In this document: in pieces, positions 15,550 to 23,308 of the stretch | Numbering within the stretch: the first letter of the stretch is position 1 | Layout: each line of letters starts with the position of its first letter | From: Fen-1362 sp964597035 | Lineage (GTDB): Bacteria; Planctomycetota; Phycisphaerae; Sedimentisphaerales; Anaerobacaceae | Direction: 5' to 3' | NCBI GenBank assembly: GCA_964597035.1 | Contig: CAZQWM010000008.1 | Span: 1-64,000 of the forward strand | DNA length: 64,000 nucleotides | Notes under the pieces: generated by a model | Seen by the model: the letters and a program-made list of their open reading frames with translations, nothing else | Told to the model about the DNA's origin: nothing | The model's database searches: none | Translations under genes and position numbers: made by a program

Positions 15550-16378
15550 CGTATTGCCTCAATTTTACGGAAAGATTAAAAATCGCAGTTGCGTGTAGCT
15601 GGCTGACCCTTGGCTCGGTAATGCCGAATACTTCCGCAATCTGCTTCATAGTGAGGTGTTGCTGATAATAGAGCAGAACGACTTCCCGCTGGCGCTGGTC
15701 CAGTTGCTGAATGGCTTCCGCAAGCCTGTCAATAAGCTCGGCCCGTTCAAATTCTTCATCGGGGGTTTTGGTATCTGGTGCGGCGAGTATGTTGCCCAGC
15801 GCCGGGCCGTCTTCGCCATATCCGTCGATGGATAGAAATTGCTGCGCTCGTGCGCTTTCGAGAGTCTCATATACCTGAGAAACAGTTATCCCGAGTTTTT
15901 CGGCCAGTTCTGTTTCGGATGGGGGCCGACCTGTTTGCTTTGCTATCTCAACGCTGAGGTTCATTGCCCGGCGAATCTGCTTGTTGACGGTGGGAGGTAT
16001 AAAGGCCCATCCCCTGAGCTCGTCGAGTATGGCTCCTCTGATTCTTATGTAGGCATAGGTCTGAAATTCTGCGAAGAAAGAAGGGTCATAATCCCGTGCG
16101 GCCTTAACCAGACCCACTGTACCTGCCGATACGAGGTCCTCGTAGGTAAGCGGCGGACGCAGGTAGCTGGCGGCTCGCTGGGCAATCTTGTGGACCAGAG
16201 GCAGAAACTGGGCGATTTGCTGCTCGTCTAAGCGCTGCTTTTTCTGTCCCGCATAGGCGCGCTTGGCGGCCTTGAGATGCCCGCGGGCATCCTTTTTAGT
16301 CGCCTGTTCCTGCTTGATAAGGCCTTTGGTCTCAGCCGACACTTTCTGTTTCCTTTCGTTTGCTTGTGTGGCTTTCAA
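15533..16378 (-). CDS. fliA: Flagellar sigma factor FliA (sigma-28)
   Basis: A 281-aa sigma-70-family factor for late flagellar genes. Region 2 (about 55-125) contains LTYEDLVSAGTVGLVKAARD and FQTYAYIRIRGAILDELR. Region 3 holds RPPSETELAEKLGI. Region 4 (about 225-272) has QLDQRQREVVLLYYQQHLTM and KQIAEVFGITEPRVSQLH. The size and the lack of region 1 and of the non-conserved insert fit FliA rather than a housekeeping sigma. The first 45 residues are a basic extension not usual for FliA. The start overlaps the upstream membrane gene by 47 bp, so the true start might be the GTG at codon 13. Confidence 0.92.
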   Translation of the reverse strand: MKATQANERKQKVSAETKGLIKQEQATKKDARGHLKAAKRAYAGQKKQRLDEQQIAQFLPLVHKIAQRAASYLRPPLTYEDLVSAGTVGLVKAARDYDPSFFAEFQTYAYIRIRGAILDELRGWAFIPPTVNKQIRRAMNLSVEIAKQTGRPPSETELAEKLGITVSQVYETLESARAQQFLSIDGYGEDGPALGNILAAPDTKTPDEEFERAELIDRLAEAIQQLDQRQREVVLLYYQQHLTMKQIAEVFGITEPRVSQLHATAIFNLSVKLRQYDGTGQ

Positions 16379-16571
16379 TGATTGCTCTTATCAGAACAGC
16401 ATTTACGACCTTTACGGCCAGCGATGCCGCTATATACGCCAGGGCTGCCCCGACACAGGCCCTTTTGCAGCACGTATAAGGCGACAGACCGTAGAACAGT
16501 CCTACGATGCTTAGCACAAAAAAAGACAAGACCGCAAAACTTGCCGCTATTGAACGAACGTGTATCAGCAT
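16332..16571 (-). CDS. Small two-helix membrane protein
   Basis: A 79-aa protein with two hydrophobic segments: about 7-27 (SIAASFAVLSFFVLSIVGLF) and about 40-63 (VGAALAYIAASLAVKVVNAV). The C-terminus is short and charged. No family is recognised. It lies between flhA and fliA with overlap into fliA, so it is probably co-expressed with them. Confidence 0.6.
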   Translation of the reverse strand: MLIHVRSIAASFAVLSFFVLSIVGLFYGLSPYTCCKRACVGAALAYIAASLAVKVVNAVLIRAIIESHTSKRKETESVG

Positions 16572-16615
16572 AGCCGGTTGTCTCTGTTTGTCTGGTTAGT
16601 GTTCATTTTGTTTGG

Positions 16616-18748
16616 CTACTGAACGGCTCCAACTAACTGGTGGTTACCCGGGACCTGAAGCTGCTGTTGCTCGATGGAGACGGTCTCGAGCGGCTCAACT
16701 TCGGTTCCGAGGACGATTTCATCGTAAGTAGCCACGGGCAGATTTGGCACGGTTCGCGACAGCATATCAGCCAGAGCCGCTCGCAGGCGCGGGTCGCAAA
16801 GTAATACGACCTTGTCTTTGCCCTTGTCCATCGCACTACGCCAGGCCTGTGCCGTTTTTCTGCTTAGTTCCATTGTCATATCCGCCGGCAAAGCCAGGTT
16901 TATCGTGTCTGCTTCCTGTTTGAGCGAGTTCAGCATCTGGTGCTCAAGCGAGGCCTCAAAGGTTATCGCCTGTATCTTCCCGTTTTCGTCTTTGATTCGG
17001 TCGGTGATTGTTCTGCTTAGTGCCTTGCGAACCATCTCCGTCAGAACCGCGGTGTTTTTGCTCTTGGTGGCATACTCGGACAGTGTTTCGATTATTTTTG
17101 TCAGCTCACGGATGGGTATCTCGTCTTTCAGCAGGTTTTTCAGGACGCGCTGCAGCAGCCCTATTGATACGGGGCCATCGGCTGCGAGGACTTCGCCTAC
17201 CAGGGACGGCTGCAGCTTGCGGAGTCGGTCGACCAGCAGTTGAACGTCTTCCCGGGTCAACATCTCGTTGGCGTGGCGCTTAATGGTTTCTGACAGATGC
17301 GTTATAAAAACCGATTCCGGGTCAATAACGGTGTAACCGTTTAGTTCCGCTCTTTCCTTTTCCTCCGGTTTAATCCACAGTGCCGGCAGGCCGAAGACCG
17401 GTTCGATGGTTTCAATTCCTTTTATCTTTGTCCGCACGGCCCCGGAATCCATTGCCAGCAGCATATCCGGTTCGAGCCGGCCTCTCGCAACGGGCAAATC
17501 AGACAATCTAATTTCATAGGCGTTCGGTTCGAGATTGATATTGTCTCGCAGGCGAACCAGCGGAATGATAATACCTAACTGCTGTGCGAATCTTCGCCGA
17601 AGAGCGCCTATCCGGTCGAAAATACTGCTGTCTTTTCGTGGGTCAACCATTGCAATTAAACGCACGCCGACCTGCACGCTGATTCTGTCCAAGTCAAGCA
17701 GTTCTTCAACAGGTTGTTCCTGGGCCGATTTCTTTTCACCGGCTGGGGTTGACTTTTTTGGTTTCGGTTTTTCACCCTTTGCTGCGAGCCGGCCGAGCAT
17801 GGCGGTGCCGACAGCCAGAAGGATAAACGGCACCTTTGGCAGTCCCGGCACAAGGGCCAGTGCTGCAATCACCAGTGACGCAACCGATAACGGCTCACGG
17901 GCCTTGAGAAATTGCCTGCCTAAGTCCTGGCCGACGCTGTGCTGTGATGAAATCTTTGTTACAAGAAAGCCGCTGCTTATAGCGATTATCACTGACGGTA
18001 TCTGGTTGACGAGGCCGTCGCCGATGGACAATGTGGAGTATGTCTTTATCGCCGCCAGCACGCTCAGGCCGCGGGAGTAGCCTATTGCGATTCCGGCGAT
18101 TATGTTCACGGCGGTAATGATAAGTCCCGCCTTGGCGTCGCCTCGGATGAATTTGCTGGCGCCGTCCATCGCCCCGTGAAATTCGCTTTCCTTGACGATT
18201 TTTGTTCGTCGCTCATTGGCCTGCTGTTCGGTGATAAGTCCTGCGTTCAGGTCTGCGTCGATGGCCATTTGTTTTCCTGGCATAGCGTCCAGTGTGAAGC
18301 GGGCAGCAACTTCGCTGATTCTCTCGGCGCCTTTGGTAATTACTATGAACTGGATAATTACGAGAATGAGAAAGATTACCACGCCTACGACAAAGCTGCC
18401 GCCCGTGACGAAATTGCCGAAGGTCTGGATGATTTTACCGGCGTTGCCCTGCAGCAGTATCAGACGCGTCGAGGCAACATTAAGGGACAGTCGAAACAGC
18501 GTGGTAAACAGCAGAAGCGATGGGAAAGTGGACAACTCCAGGGCCTCTTTGGCAGACAGTGTGATTATAAGGATTGAGACCGCCAGTGAAACGCTGCAGG
18601 CCAGCAGGATATCCAGCATAGCCGTCGGCAGGGGGATAATCAATGTTGCCAGAACGGTTACCAGACCGCCTGCAATGATAATATTGCTGTGCGACATAAT
18701 GGGAGTATCGAGCGCCGTCGGCAGCGTTGGTTTAGTGGCTTGGACCAT
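16616..18748 (-). CDS. flhA: Flagellar export apparatus protein FlhA
   Basis: A 710-aa inner-membrane component of the type III export gate. The N-terminal half has about eight membrane segments and the FHIPEP family signature FRLSLNVASTRLIL, then KGAERISEVAARFTLDAMPG and KQMAIDADLNAGLI, loop motifs typical of FlhA. The C-terminal half (about 350-700) is the cytoplasmic ring domain that binds export chaperones. Length matches the family. It is followed by the small membrane gene and fliA, and preceded by fliN. Confidence 0.97.
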   Translation of the reverse strand: MVQATKPTLPTALDTPIMSHSNIIIAGGLVTVLATLIIPLPTAMLDILLACSVSLAVSILIITLSAKEALELSTFPSLLLFTTLFRLSLNVASTRLILLQGNAGKIIQTFGNFVTGGSFVVGVVIFLILVIIQFIVITKGAERISEVAARFTLDAMPGKQMAIDADLNAGLITEQQANERRTKIVKESEFHGAMDGASKFIRGDAKAGLIITAVNIIAGIAIGYSRGLSVLAAIKTYSTLSIGDGLVNQIPSVIIAISSGFLVTKISSQHSVGQDLGRQFLKAREPLSVASLVIAALALVPGLPKVPFILLAVGTAMLGRLAAKGEKPKPKKSTPAGEKKSAQEQPVEELLDLDRISVQVGVRLIAMVDPRKDSSIFDRIGALRRRFAQQLGIIIPLVRLRDNINLEPNAYEIRLSDLPVARGRLEPDMLLAMDSGAVRTKIKGIETIEPVFGLPALWIKPEEKERAELNGYTVIDPESVFITHLSETIKRHANEMLTREDVQLLVDRLRKLQPSLVGEVLAADGPVSIGLLQRVLKNLLKDEIPIRELTKIIETLSEYATKSKNTAVLTEMVRKALSRTITDRIKDENGKIQAITFEASLEHQMLNSLKQEADTINLALPADMTMELSRKTAQAWRSAMDKGKDKVVLLCDPRLRAALADMLSRTVPNLPVATYDEIVLGTEVEPLETVSIEQQQLQVPGNHQLVGAVQ

Positions 18749-18798
18749 TATCCTTTGATATCCCTAATTGAGATTTTATCTGTCATAGCCGGTCTCGT

Positions 18799-19188
18799 TT
18801 ACTGTTCTTTGTCCGATTGTGATTCACCGAGGCCGAGTATCTGTTTGATTCTCACTGCAAACCGTCCATCCACAACGACCACGTTACCGGTTGCGAATTT
18901 TGTGTCTTTCAGATACAGGTCCATCGGTGCGTCCACGGGTTTGTCCAGTTTTATCACGGACCCCGGACCGAGATGGAGCAGGCGACGTATGGGCATCTGC
19001 ATAGTGCCGATTGTTATGGTCACGGGGATGCTCATATCGAGCAGTATATCGATGCTTCCACCGGCGCTTGTGGCGCTGGTTTCGGCGGCCTCGGGAAAAT
19101 CAGCCGACTGAGCTTGTTTTTTCGAATCGGCAGCAGCTTCCTGATTTTTCTCGACCTTTTCTTCTACGGCTTGGGCTGATTGTGGCAT
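18799..19188 (-). CDS. fliN: Flagellar motor switch protein FliN
   Basis: A 129-aa protein with an Ala/Gln/Lys-rich N-terminal 45 residues and a C-terminal SpoA domain (about 48-122): IDILLDMSIPVTITIGTMQM, LLHLGPGSVIKLDKPVDAPM, TGNVVVVDGRFAVRI. FliN forms the bottom of the C-ring and links export to the switch. AAGGA precedes the ATG. Genes order fliL-fliM-fliN-flhA. Confidence 0.93.
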   Translation of the reverse strand: MPQSAQAVEEKVEKNQEAAADSKKQAQSADFPEAAETSATSAGGSIDILLDMSIPVTITIGTMQMPIRRLLHLGPGSVIKLDKPVDAPMDLYLKDTKFATGNVVVVDGRFAVRIKQILGLGESQSDKEQ

Positions 19189-19227
19189 TTTTCAAGTTCC
19201 TTCAATATGTTGCATCCTGTTCCTTGT

Positions 19228-20205
19228 TTATTTTTTTTCGAAAGCGGCTTCCGTTATTGCCACAGCGTATTTGCCGCCTGATTGTGCGCAGCGACCGCGA
19301 AAAAGCGTCCGGCCGGCGGCAAGCAATAGCACCGGCTCATCGATTTTTTTATCCAGCAGCAATATGTCATCGGCAGAGAGGTTCAGTACCTGCTCGACCG
19401 TTACGGCAACACTTGCCAGTTGAGCAGTAATCGGAATTGATATTTCTTCAATGTGATTCTGAATCGCACGGGCAATGTCCTTGGCGGAAAGTTTGTCCGC
19501 TGCCTGCGCCGATTCAGCGACTATCGGTGCAAGCTTATCGCAGAAAATGAGGATATGGGCCTCCGAGCCGGTCTCGGAGTCACTTTCTCTGACCTGGAAG
19601 GTGATTTTGCAGAACTCTTCAGCGCCCTTGAGCTGAAGCGGCAGACTGTCCGTAATAGCGTCGTCGGCCGGATGGAAACCGCACTTGTCGCCGGCCTCGG
19701 CAACCGCCTCTACTATAAGCGAAGCCATATCGAACAGAAGCGAGGCCTCAAGCTCGGATATATGCCTGTTCGCATCCTCTTTCGATTCCGTGTCACCGAG
19801 AAGCTGAGTCGTCCAGAGCTTGGCGGTCTGCGGCGGTATGCTGACAAAGCCGCAGGGTTCTCGCTCGTCCGTGCAGAAAGACAGGTAATAGTTGACGGGG
19901 CCTTTTCCCTGGCTTGCTGTATCCTGTCCGAGAAACTGCCCCGCGAAGTGTTCGCTGGTCGAGCTTATCTTCACCTCGAAACTGTGCTGGCACAAAGCGG
20001 CGAATTTCTCCGCAATCAGCTCCGCTAAGCTGGAGGCCAAAGCCGTCAGCTTTTTCATTTGCCGGCTGTTGAAAAAGTGAGGCTGATGCCAGTCGTATTC
20101 GCTCGCCTCTATCTGTTTGCTGTCATCGGGGGCCTTGGAGCCGATGACAGCAAGAAGCTGCTGTATCTTTGCTCTTCCTGGATTGTTATCAGTCATCCGG
20201 GTCAT
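19228..20205 (-). CDS. fliM: Divergent flagellar motor switch protein FliM
   Basis: A 325-aa protein from the ATG at 20205, which overlaps the fliL stop as ATGA; the ORF extends further upstream inside fliL, but that is probably not used. The C-terminal 75 residues are a SpoA-like domain (LASVAVTVEQVLNLSADDIL, then RTLFRGRCAQSGGKYAVAI) as in FliM and FliN. The middle (about 60-230) matches the CheC-like FliM core only in outline; the usual GGxxG motif is not seen. Position between fliL and fliN supports FliM. Confidence 0.75.
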   Translation of the reverse strand: MTRMTDNNPGRAKIQQLLAVIGSKAPDDSKQIEASEYDWHQPHFFNSRQMKKLTALASSLAELIAEKFAALCQHSFEVKISSTSEHFAGQFLGQDTASQGKGPVNYYLSFCTDEREPCGFVSIPPQTAKLWTTQLLGDTESKEDANRHISELEASLLFDMASLIVEAVAEAGDKCGFHPADDAITDSLPLQLKGAEEFCKITFQVRESDSETGSEAHILIFCDKLAPIVAESAQAADKLSAKDIARAIQNHIEEISIPITAQLASVAVTVEQVLNLSADDILLLDKKIDEPVLLLAAGRTLFRGRCAQSGGKYAVAITEAAFEKK

Positions 20206-20780
20206 TGCACGGCGAATTCCTTTATCAAAATCCTTTCGATAACCGGCTTGCCATCGGGGAACAGTCGCTCGTTGAATGTGTCGCAAAGCTCCATTTGTAT
20301 TCTCTTGAGGTTTTTGTCGCCCCTCGTTGCCTCCACGTTCAGTCCTGCAAGATATATGGTCAGCAGGTTTGTCAGGAGCGGCTTTTTCTGTTCGAGAAAT
20401 GCATTGCCCTTATCGGGTGCAAGTCCGGCGCCAATCTCGAGTGTCAGGGCCGCTCTGACATAGCGTGTCGCGCCCGGTTCATCGAGATTGGCCACAACCG
20501 GCTCCAGGTCGTAAAACCATGTATTACCCGCTGCAACGTCGGGAGCGTTGCTCGCTGGCTGTTCGGTGGCGGCTGTTTCCTCGGCCGGCGGGACGGTTGT
20601 TGTAGTTTCAGTGTTACCGCTGCCTGCGAACAACCGACCCAGCCCGAGTCCGGCGCCGGCACAGACGACTACTACCGCCGCGATAATTATCATCGGGACA
20701 ATCGAACCCGACTTTTTCTGTGCAGCAGGTTCGTCCGCTGCGTTTTCCTGTGGATTTGCTTGAGCTTCTTCTTCAGCCAT
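20202..20780 (-). CDS. fliL: Flagellar stator-associated protein FliL
   Basis: A 192-aa protein with a polar N-terminus (1-25), one membrane segment (about 27-52, PMIIIAAVVVVCAGAGLGLG), a Thr/Pro/Glu-rich linker and a periplasmic domain beginning FYDLEPVVANLDE and ending RILIKEFAVQ, the typical FliL pattern. FliL surrounds the stator and supports motor torque. It is coupled to fliM by ATGA overlap. Confidence 0.9.
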   Translation of the reverse strand: MAEEEAQANPQENAADEPAAQKKSGSIVPMIIIAAVVVVCAGAGLGLGRLFAGSGNTETTTTVPPAEETAATEQPASNAPDVAAGNTWFYDLEPVVANLDEPGATRYVRAALTLEIGAGLAPDKGNAFLEQKKPLLTNLLTIYLAGLNVEATRGDKNLKRIQMELCDTFNERLFPDGKPVIERILIKEFAVQ

Positions 20781-20822
20781 ATCTGCTCTCTTGTCTAATC
20801 TTAAACCATATTGTTTTATTCG

Positions 20823-22319
20823 CTAAACCGGCTGCAGGCTTCCTTGCTGCCGGTACCTTTTAATCTTGTCGCGCAACGTTCTGTCGCTGATGCCCAGTGC
20901 CTTTGCGGCCCTGGTCTGATTACCGTCTGTTTTCTTGAGTGTTTCGAGGATGGCTCGGCGTTCCAGTTGGGCAAGCGGCACGCCCGCCAGGCCGATGTGC
21001 GGCTGTGTTGTTAAATCCGGTTGCTGAACGCTGCCATCCACTAATTCCGGAAGTGGCTGCAGCTCGTTAAAAAGCCAGGATACGTCGGCTAATGATAGCG
21101 TCTCACCCACGCCGAGTATCAACGAGGTCATTACGACGTTTCGCAACTGGCGGACGTTTCCAGGCCAGTGATATTTAGAGAACATCTCCATCATTGCCGG
21201 GTCCAGACGGGTTATGCGACGATGTGATTGCCCCGCGTGGAGATTTATAAAATGCCAGACTAGCTCCGGCAGGTCCTCGCTTCGCTGCCGCAGTGGAGAC
21301 ACAATCAGACGAACTCCGCAAAGTCGGTAATAAAGGTCCTGACGGAACCTCTGCCTGGCGACCTCCTGCAACAAATCCTTGTTTGTCGTGCTTATGATAC
21401 GGACGTCGACTCTTATGTTTTCGTTGCCGCCGACGCGCTGAAGGTCCTGCTGTTCGAGCACCCGAAGGAGCTTTGCCTGAAACCTCAAAGGCGTTTCGCT
21501 GATTTCATCGAGAAGCAATGTCCCCCCGTGTGCCGACTCGAACCGCCCTTTGCGCTGGGCGTAAGCTCCCGTGAATGCTCCTTTCTCGTGTCCGAACAGC
21601 TCGCTTTCGAGCAGTGTCTCGCTAAGCGCCGCACAGTTTATCTTCAAAAAAGGCCCCTGGACGCGCCTGCTGTTGTAATGCACAACGTATGATACGAGTT
21701 CTTTTCCCGTTCCGCTTTCGCCGCTTATCAGAACGGGAACACTTGTCGGTGCGACTTTTCTGGCAAGGTTTACCGTCTGCATAAGCCCGGCACTTCTGCC
21801 GACGATTTTGTAAAGGCATCCGGTGCCCTCTTCGGTTGATGCAATGGTTCTTATGGGCCTGTTGGGTACGACTGTATCGAGCAGCTTTTCCAGCCGGTCG
21901 TGGTTTATCGGCTGAGGCAGGAAATCGCGGCAGCCGGTGTGCACTGCTTTAACGGCTGTTTCGACTATCTGTTGTTGCGTGCTTCTTCCGGGCACGTCAT
22001 TGCATGCAATCATAACTATAGGCAGTTCCGGCCAGAGGCTCCTGATTCTTGTTACTAATTCAAAGTTATGGTCCTTCTGCGAGGGCCTGCCGTTTTGGGC
22101 AGTTATCGTTTCCTCCGTCAGCACAAGCCCGCAGTCGTTCTTGTCCAGCAAATCGAGGGCGACTTTTTCGTCGCCGGCAACCATCGCCTGTATTGCCTTG
22201 CGGGCAAGTGTCTCCAGAACAGGCCGAATAATGTCGGGTGACTGACTTATCAGTAAAACGTTTGTTGATGGGGCTGTCCTGCCGTCTGTTTGTGAGTTTG
22301 TCGCCGATGTTTCAGTCAC
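20823..22319 (-). CDS. Sigma-54-dependent activator with degenerate receiver (FlrC/FleR type)
   Basis: A 498-aa NtrC-family protein. The GTG at 22319 is chosen because GGGAG lies 8 bp upstream; the TTG at 22325 is too close to it. Using the TTG numbering: a receiver-like domain (22-155) whose phospho-acceptor position reads LVLTEET, with no Asp; an AAA+ domain with Walker A GESGTGKE (202-209), the sigma-54 contact loop GAFTGA (249-254) and LLLDEIS; and a Fis-type HTH (about 450-490, RAAKALGISDRTLRDKIKRY). It probably drives the sigma-54 promoters seen in this window. Lack of the Asp implies control other than phosphorylation of this domain. Confidence 0.9.
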   Translation of the reverse strand: MTETSATNSQTDGRTAPSTNVLLISQSPDIIRPVLETLARKAIQAMVAGDEKVALDLLDKNDCGLVLTEETITAQNGRPSQKDHNFELVTRIRSLWPELPIVMIACNDVPGRSTQQQIVETAVKAVHTGCRDFLPQPINHDRLEKLLDTVVPNRPIRTIASTEEGTGCLYKIVGRSAGLMQTVNLARKVAPTSVPVLISGESGTGKELVSYVVHYNSRRVQGPFLKINCAALSETLLESELFGHEKGAFTGAYAQRKGRFESAHGGTLLLDEISETPLRFQAKLLRVLEQQDLQRVGGNENIRVDVRIISTTNKDLLQEVARQRFRQDLYYRLCGVRLIVSPLRQRSEDLPELVWHFINLHAGQSHRRITRLDPAMMEMFSKYHWPGNVRQLRNVVMTSLILGVGETLSLADVSWLFNELQPLPELVDGSVQQPDLTTQPHIGLAGVPLAQLERRAILETLKKTDGNQTRAAKALGISDRTLRDKIKRYRQQGSLQPV

Positions 22320-22345
22320 TTGCAATGCTCCCTTTGTCGTTGACT

Positions 22346-23308
22346 TTAGTGGTTAAGCTCCCGGATTAGTTTGCCGGGCTGGTCCTTCTGGTACCAATCG
22401 ATAACGCTGTGCCGGGCCTTTGCGATTTGGGCCCAGGGCGAATCAGGATGCACCCTTAAAAGCTCTGCGTAACTTTCCCGGGCGGTGTTGGGGTCGTCAT
22501 GCTTGAGACAATTGCCTATCTGGAAAAGTATCCACGCCCTTTCGCCGGCCATGTTTGGGTCGTCCGCGGGTATTGAAACAAGGGCCTGTTTGTAGCATAA
22601 TCCCGCCGCACGGGGCTGGCCGCTTTGAAACAGAACCTCTGCGAGTTGCAGAGGTTCTGCAACGCGGTTGGGCTCTATGACTGCTTGTCGTACCATTTGG
22701 AGCGTCTCGTCGCTCATCGATTTTGTGGACGTTTCTGACTGAGTTGGTGTTGCGTCGGATAATGGAGCTGGTTCATCAGGGGCGATGCCCGGTTCAGGTT
22801 CAGAGGTATCACTTGCTATGGCCTCGGCTGTCTCCTGAGATTGGAATCGGACGGAGTTGATTTGCGAAATCAGACGTTTTAAATCCTCGCTTTTGTCGTC
22901 GGCGGAGCTTGAATCCAGCGGGCTTATTCTGCTTTTCCTCAGTTCCGATTCCAGTTGTTGTGCGGACGCCTCAGTGCTATTGGCGAAACTGTTCGTGTGT
23001 GGCGCTTCTTTTACGGTCGACGCCAGATTTGCTGAAAGACTATCGCCCGGCTGGGGTGCTTCAAGATTGACTGGGCCGGCGTGCACGGGCATTTGGATAT
23101 TGAGCGAGTTTGATTCCCCTCCGATTTGCGCCGAATCGACCGCCAGCAGCATGGCAGGATTAAGCTCTTCGATGCTAAACTCGTCTGCAATTGAGAGTCC
23201 GTGTAAAAAATACGCTATTATTAACGCAAATGCGCATACTCGCAGATATCTGCCTCGGGCCGACATTTGCCCTTGCTGTGGGTCTGCATTTTTGATTATT
23301 ACGTTCAT
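22346..23308 (-). CDS. Secreted TPR-like protein
   Basis: A 320-aa protein with a signal-like segment (about 23-44, LRVCAFALIIAYFLHGLSI). The central part is Ser/Glu-rich and looks unstructured. The last 90 residues form TPR-like helices (LAEVLFQSGQPRAAGLCYKQ, GERAWILFQIGNCLKHDDPN) and end in a motif much like bacterial tetratricopeptide outer proteins. Its start overlaps the upstream 970-aa TPR gene as ATGA, so the two are translated together. The role in the flagellar cluster is not known. Confidence 0.65.
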   Translation of the reverse strand: MNVIIKNADPQQGQMSARGRYLRVCAFALIIAYFLHGLSIADEFSIEELNPAMLLAVDSAQIGGESNSLNIQMPVHAGPVNLEAPQPGDSLSANLASTVKEAPHTNSFANSTEASAQQLESELRKSRISPLDSSSADDKSEDLKRLISQINSVRFQSQETAEAIASDTSEPEPGIAPDEPAPLSDATPTQSETSTKSMSDETLQMVRQAVIEPNRVAEPLQLAEVLFQSGQPRAAGLCYKQALVSIPADDPNMAGERAWILFQIGNCLKHDDPNTARESYAELLRVHPDSPWAQIAKARHSVIDWYQKDQPGKLIRELNH

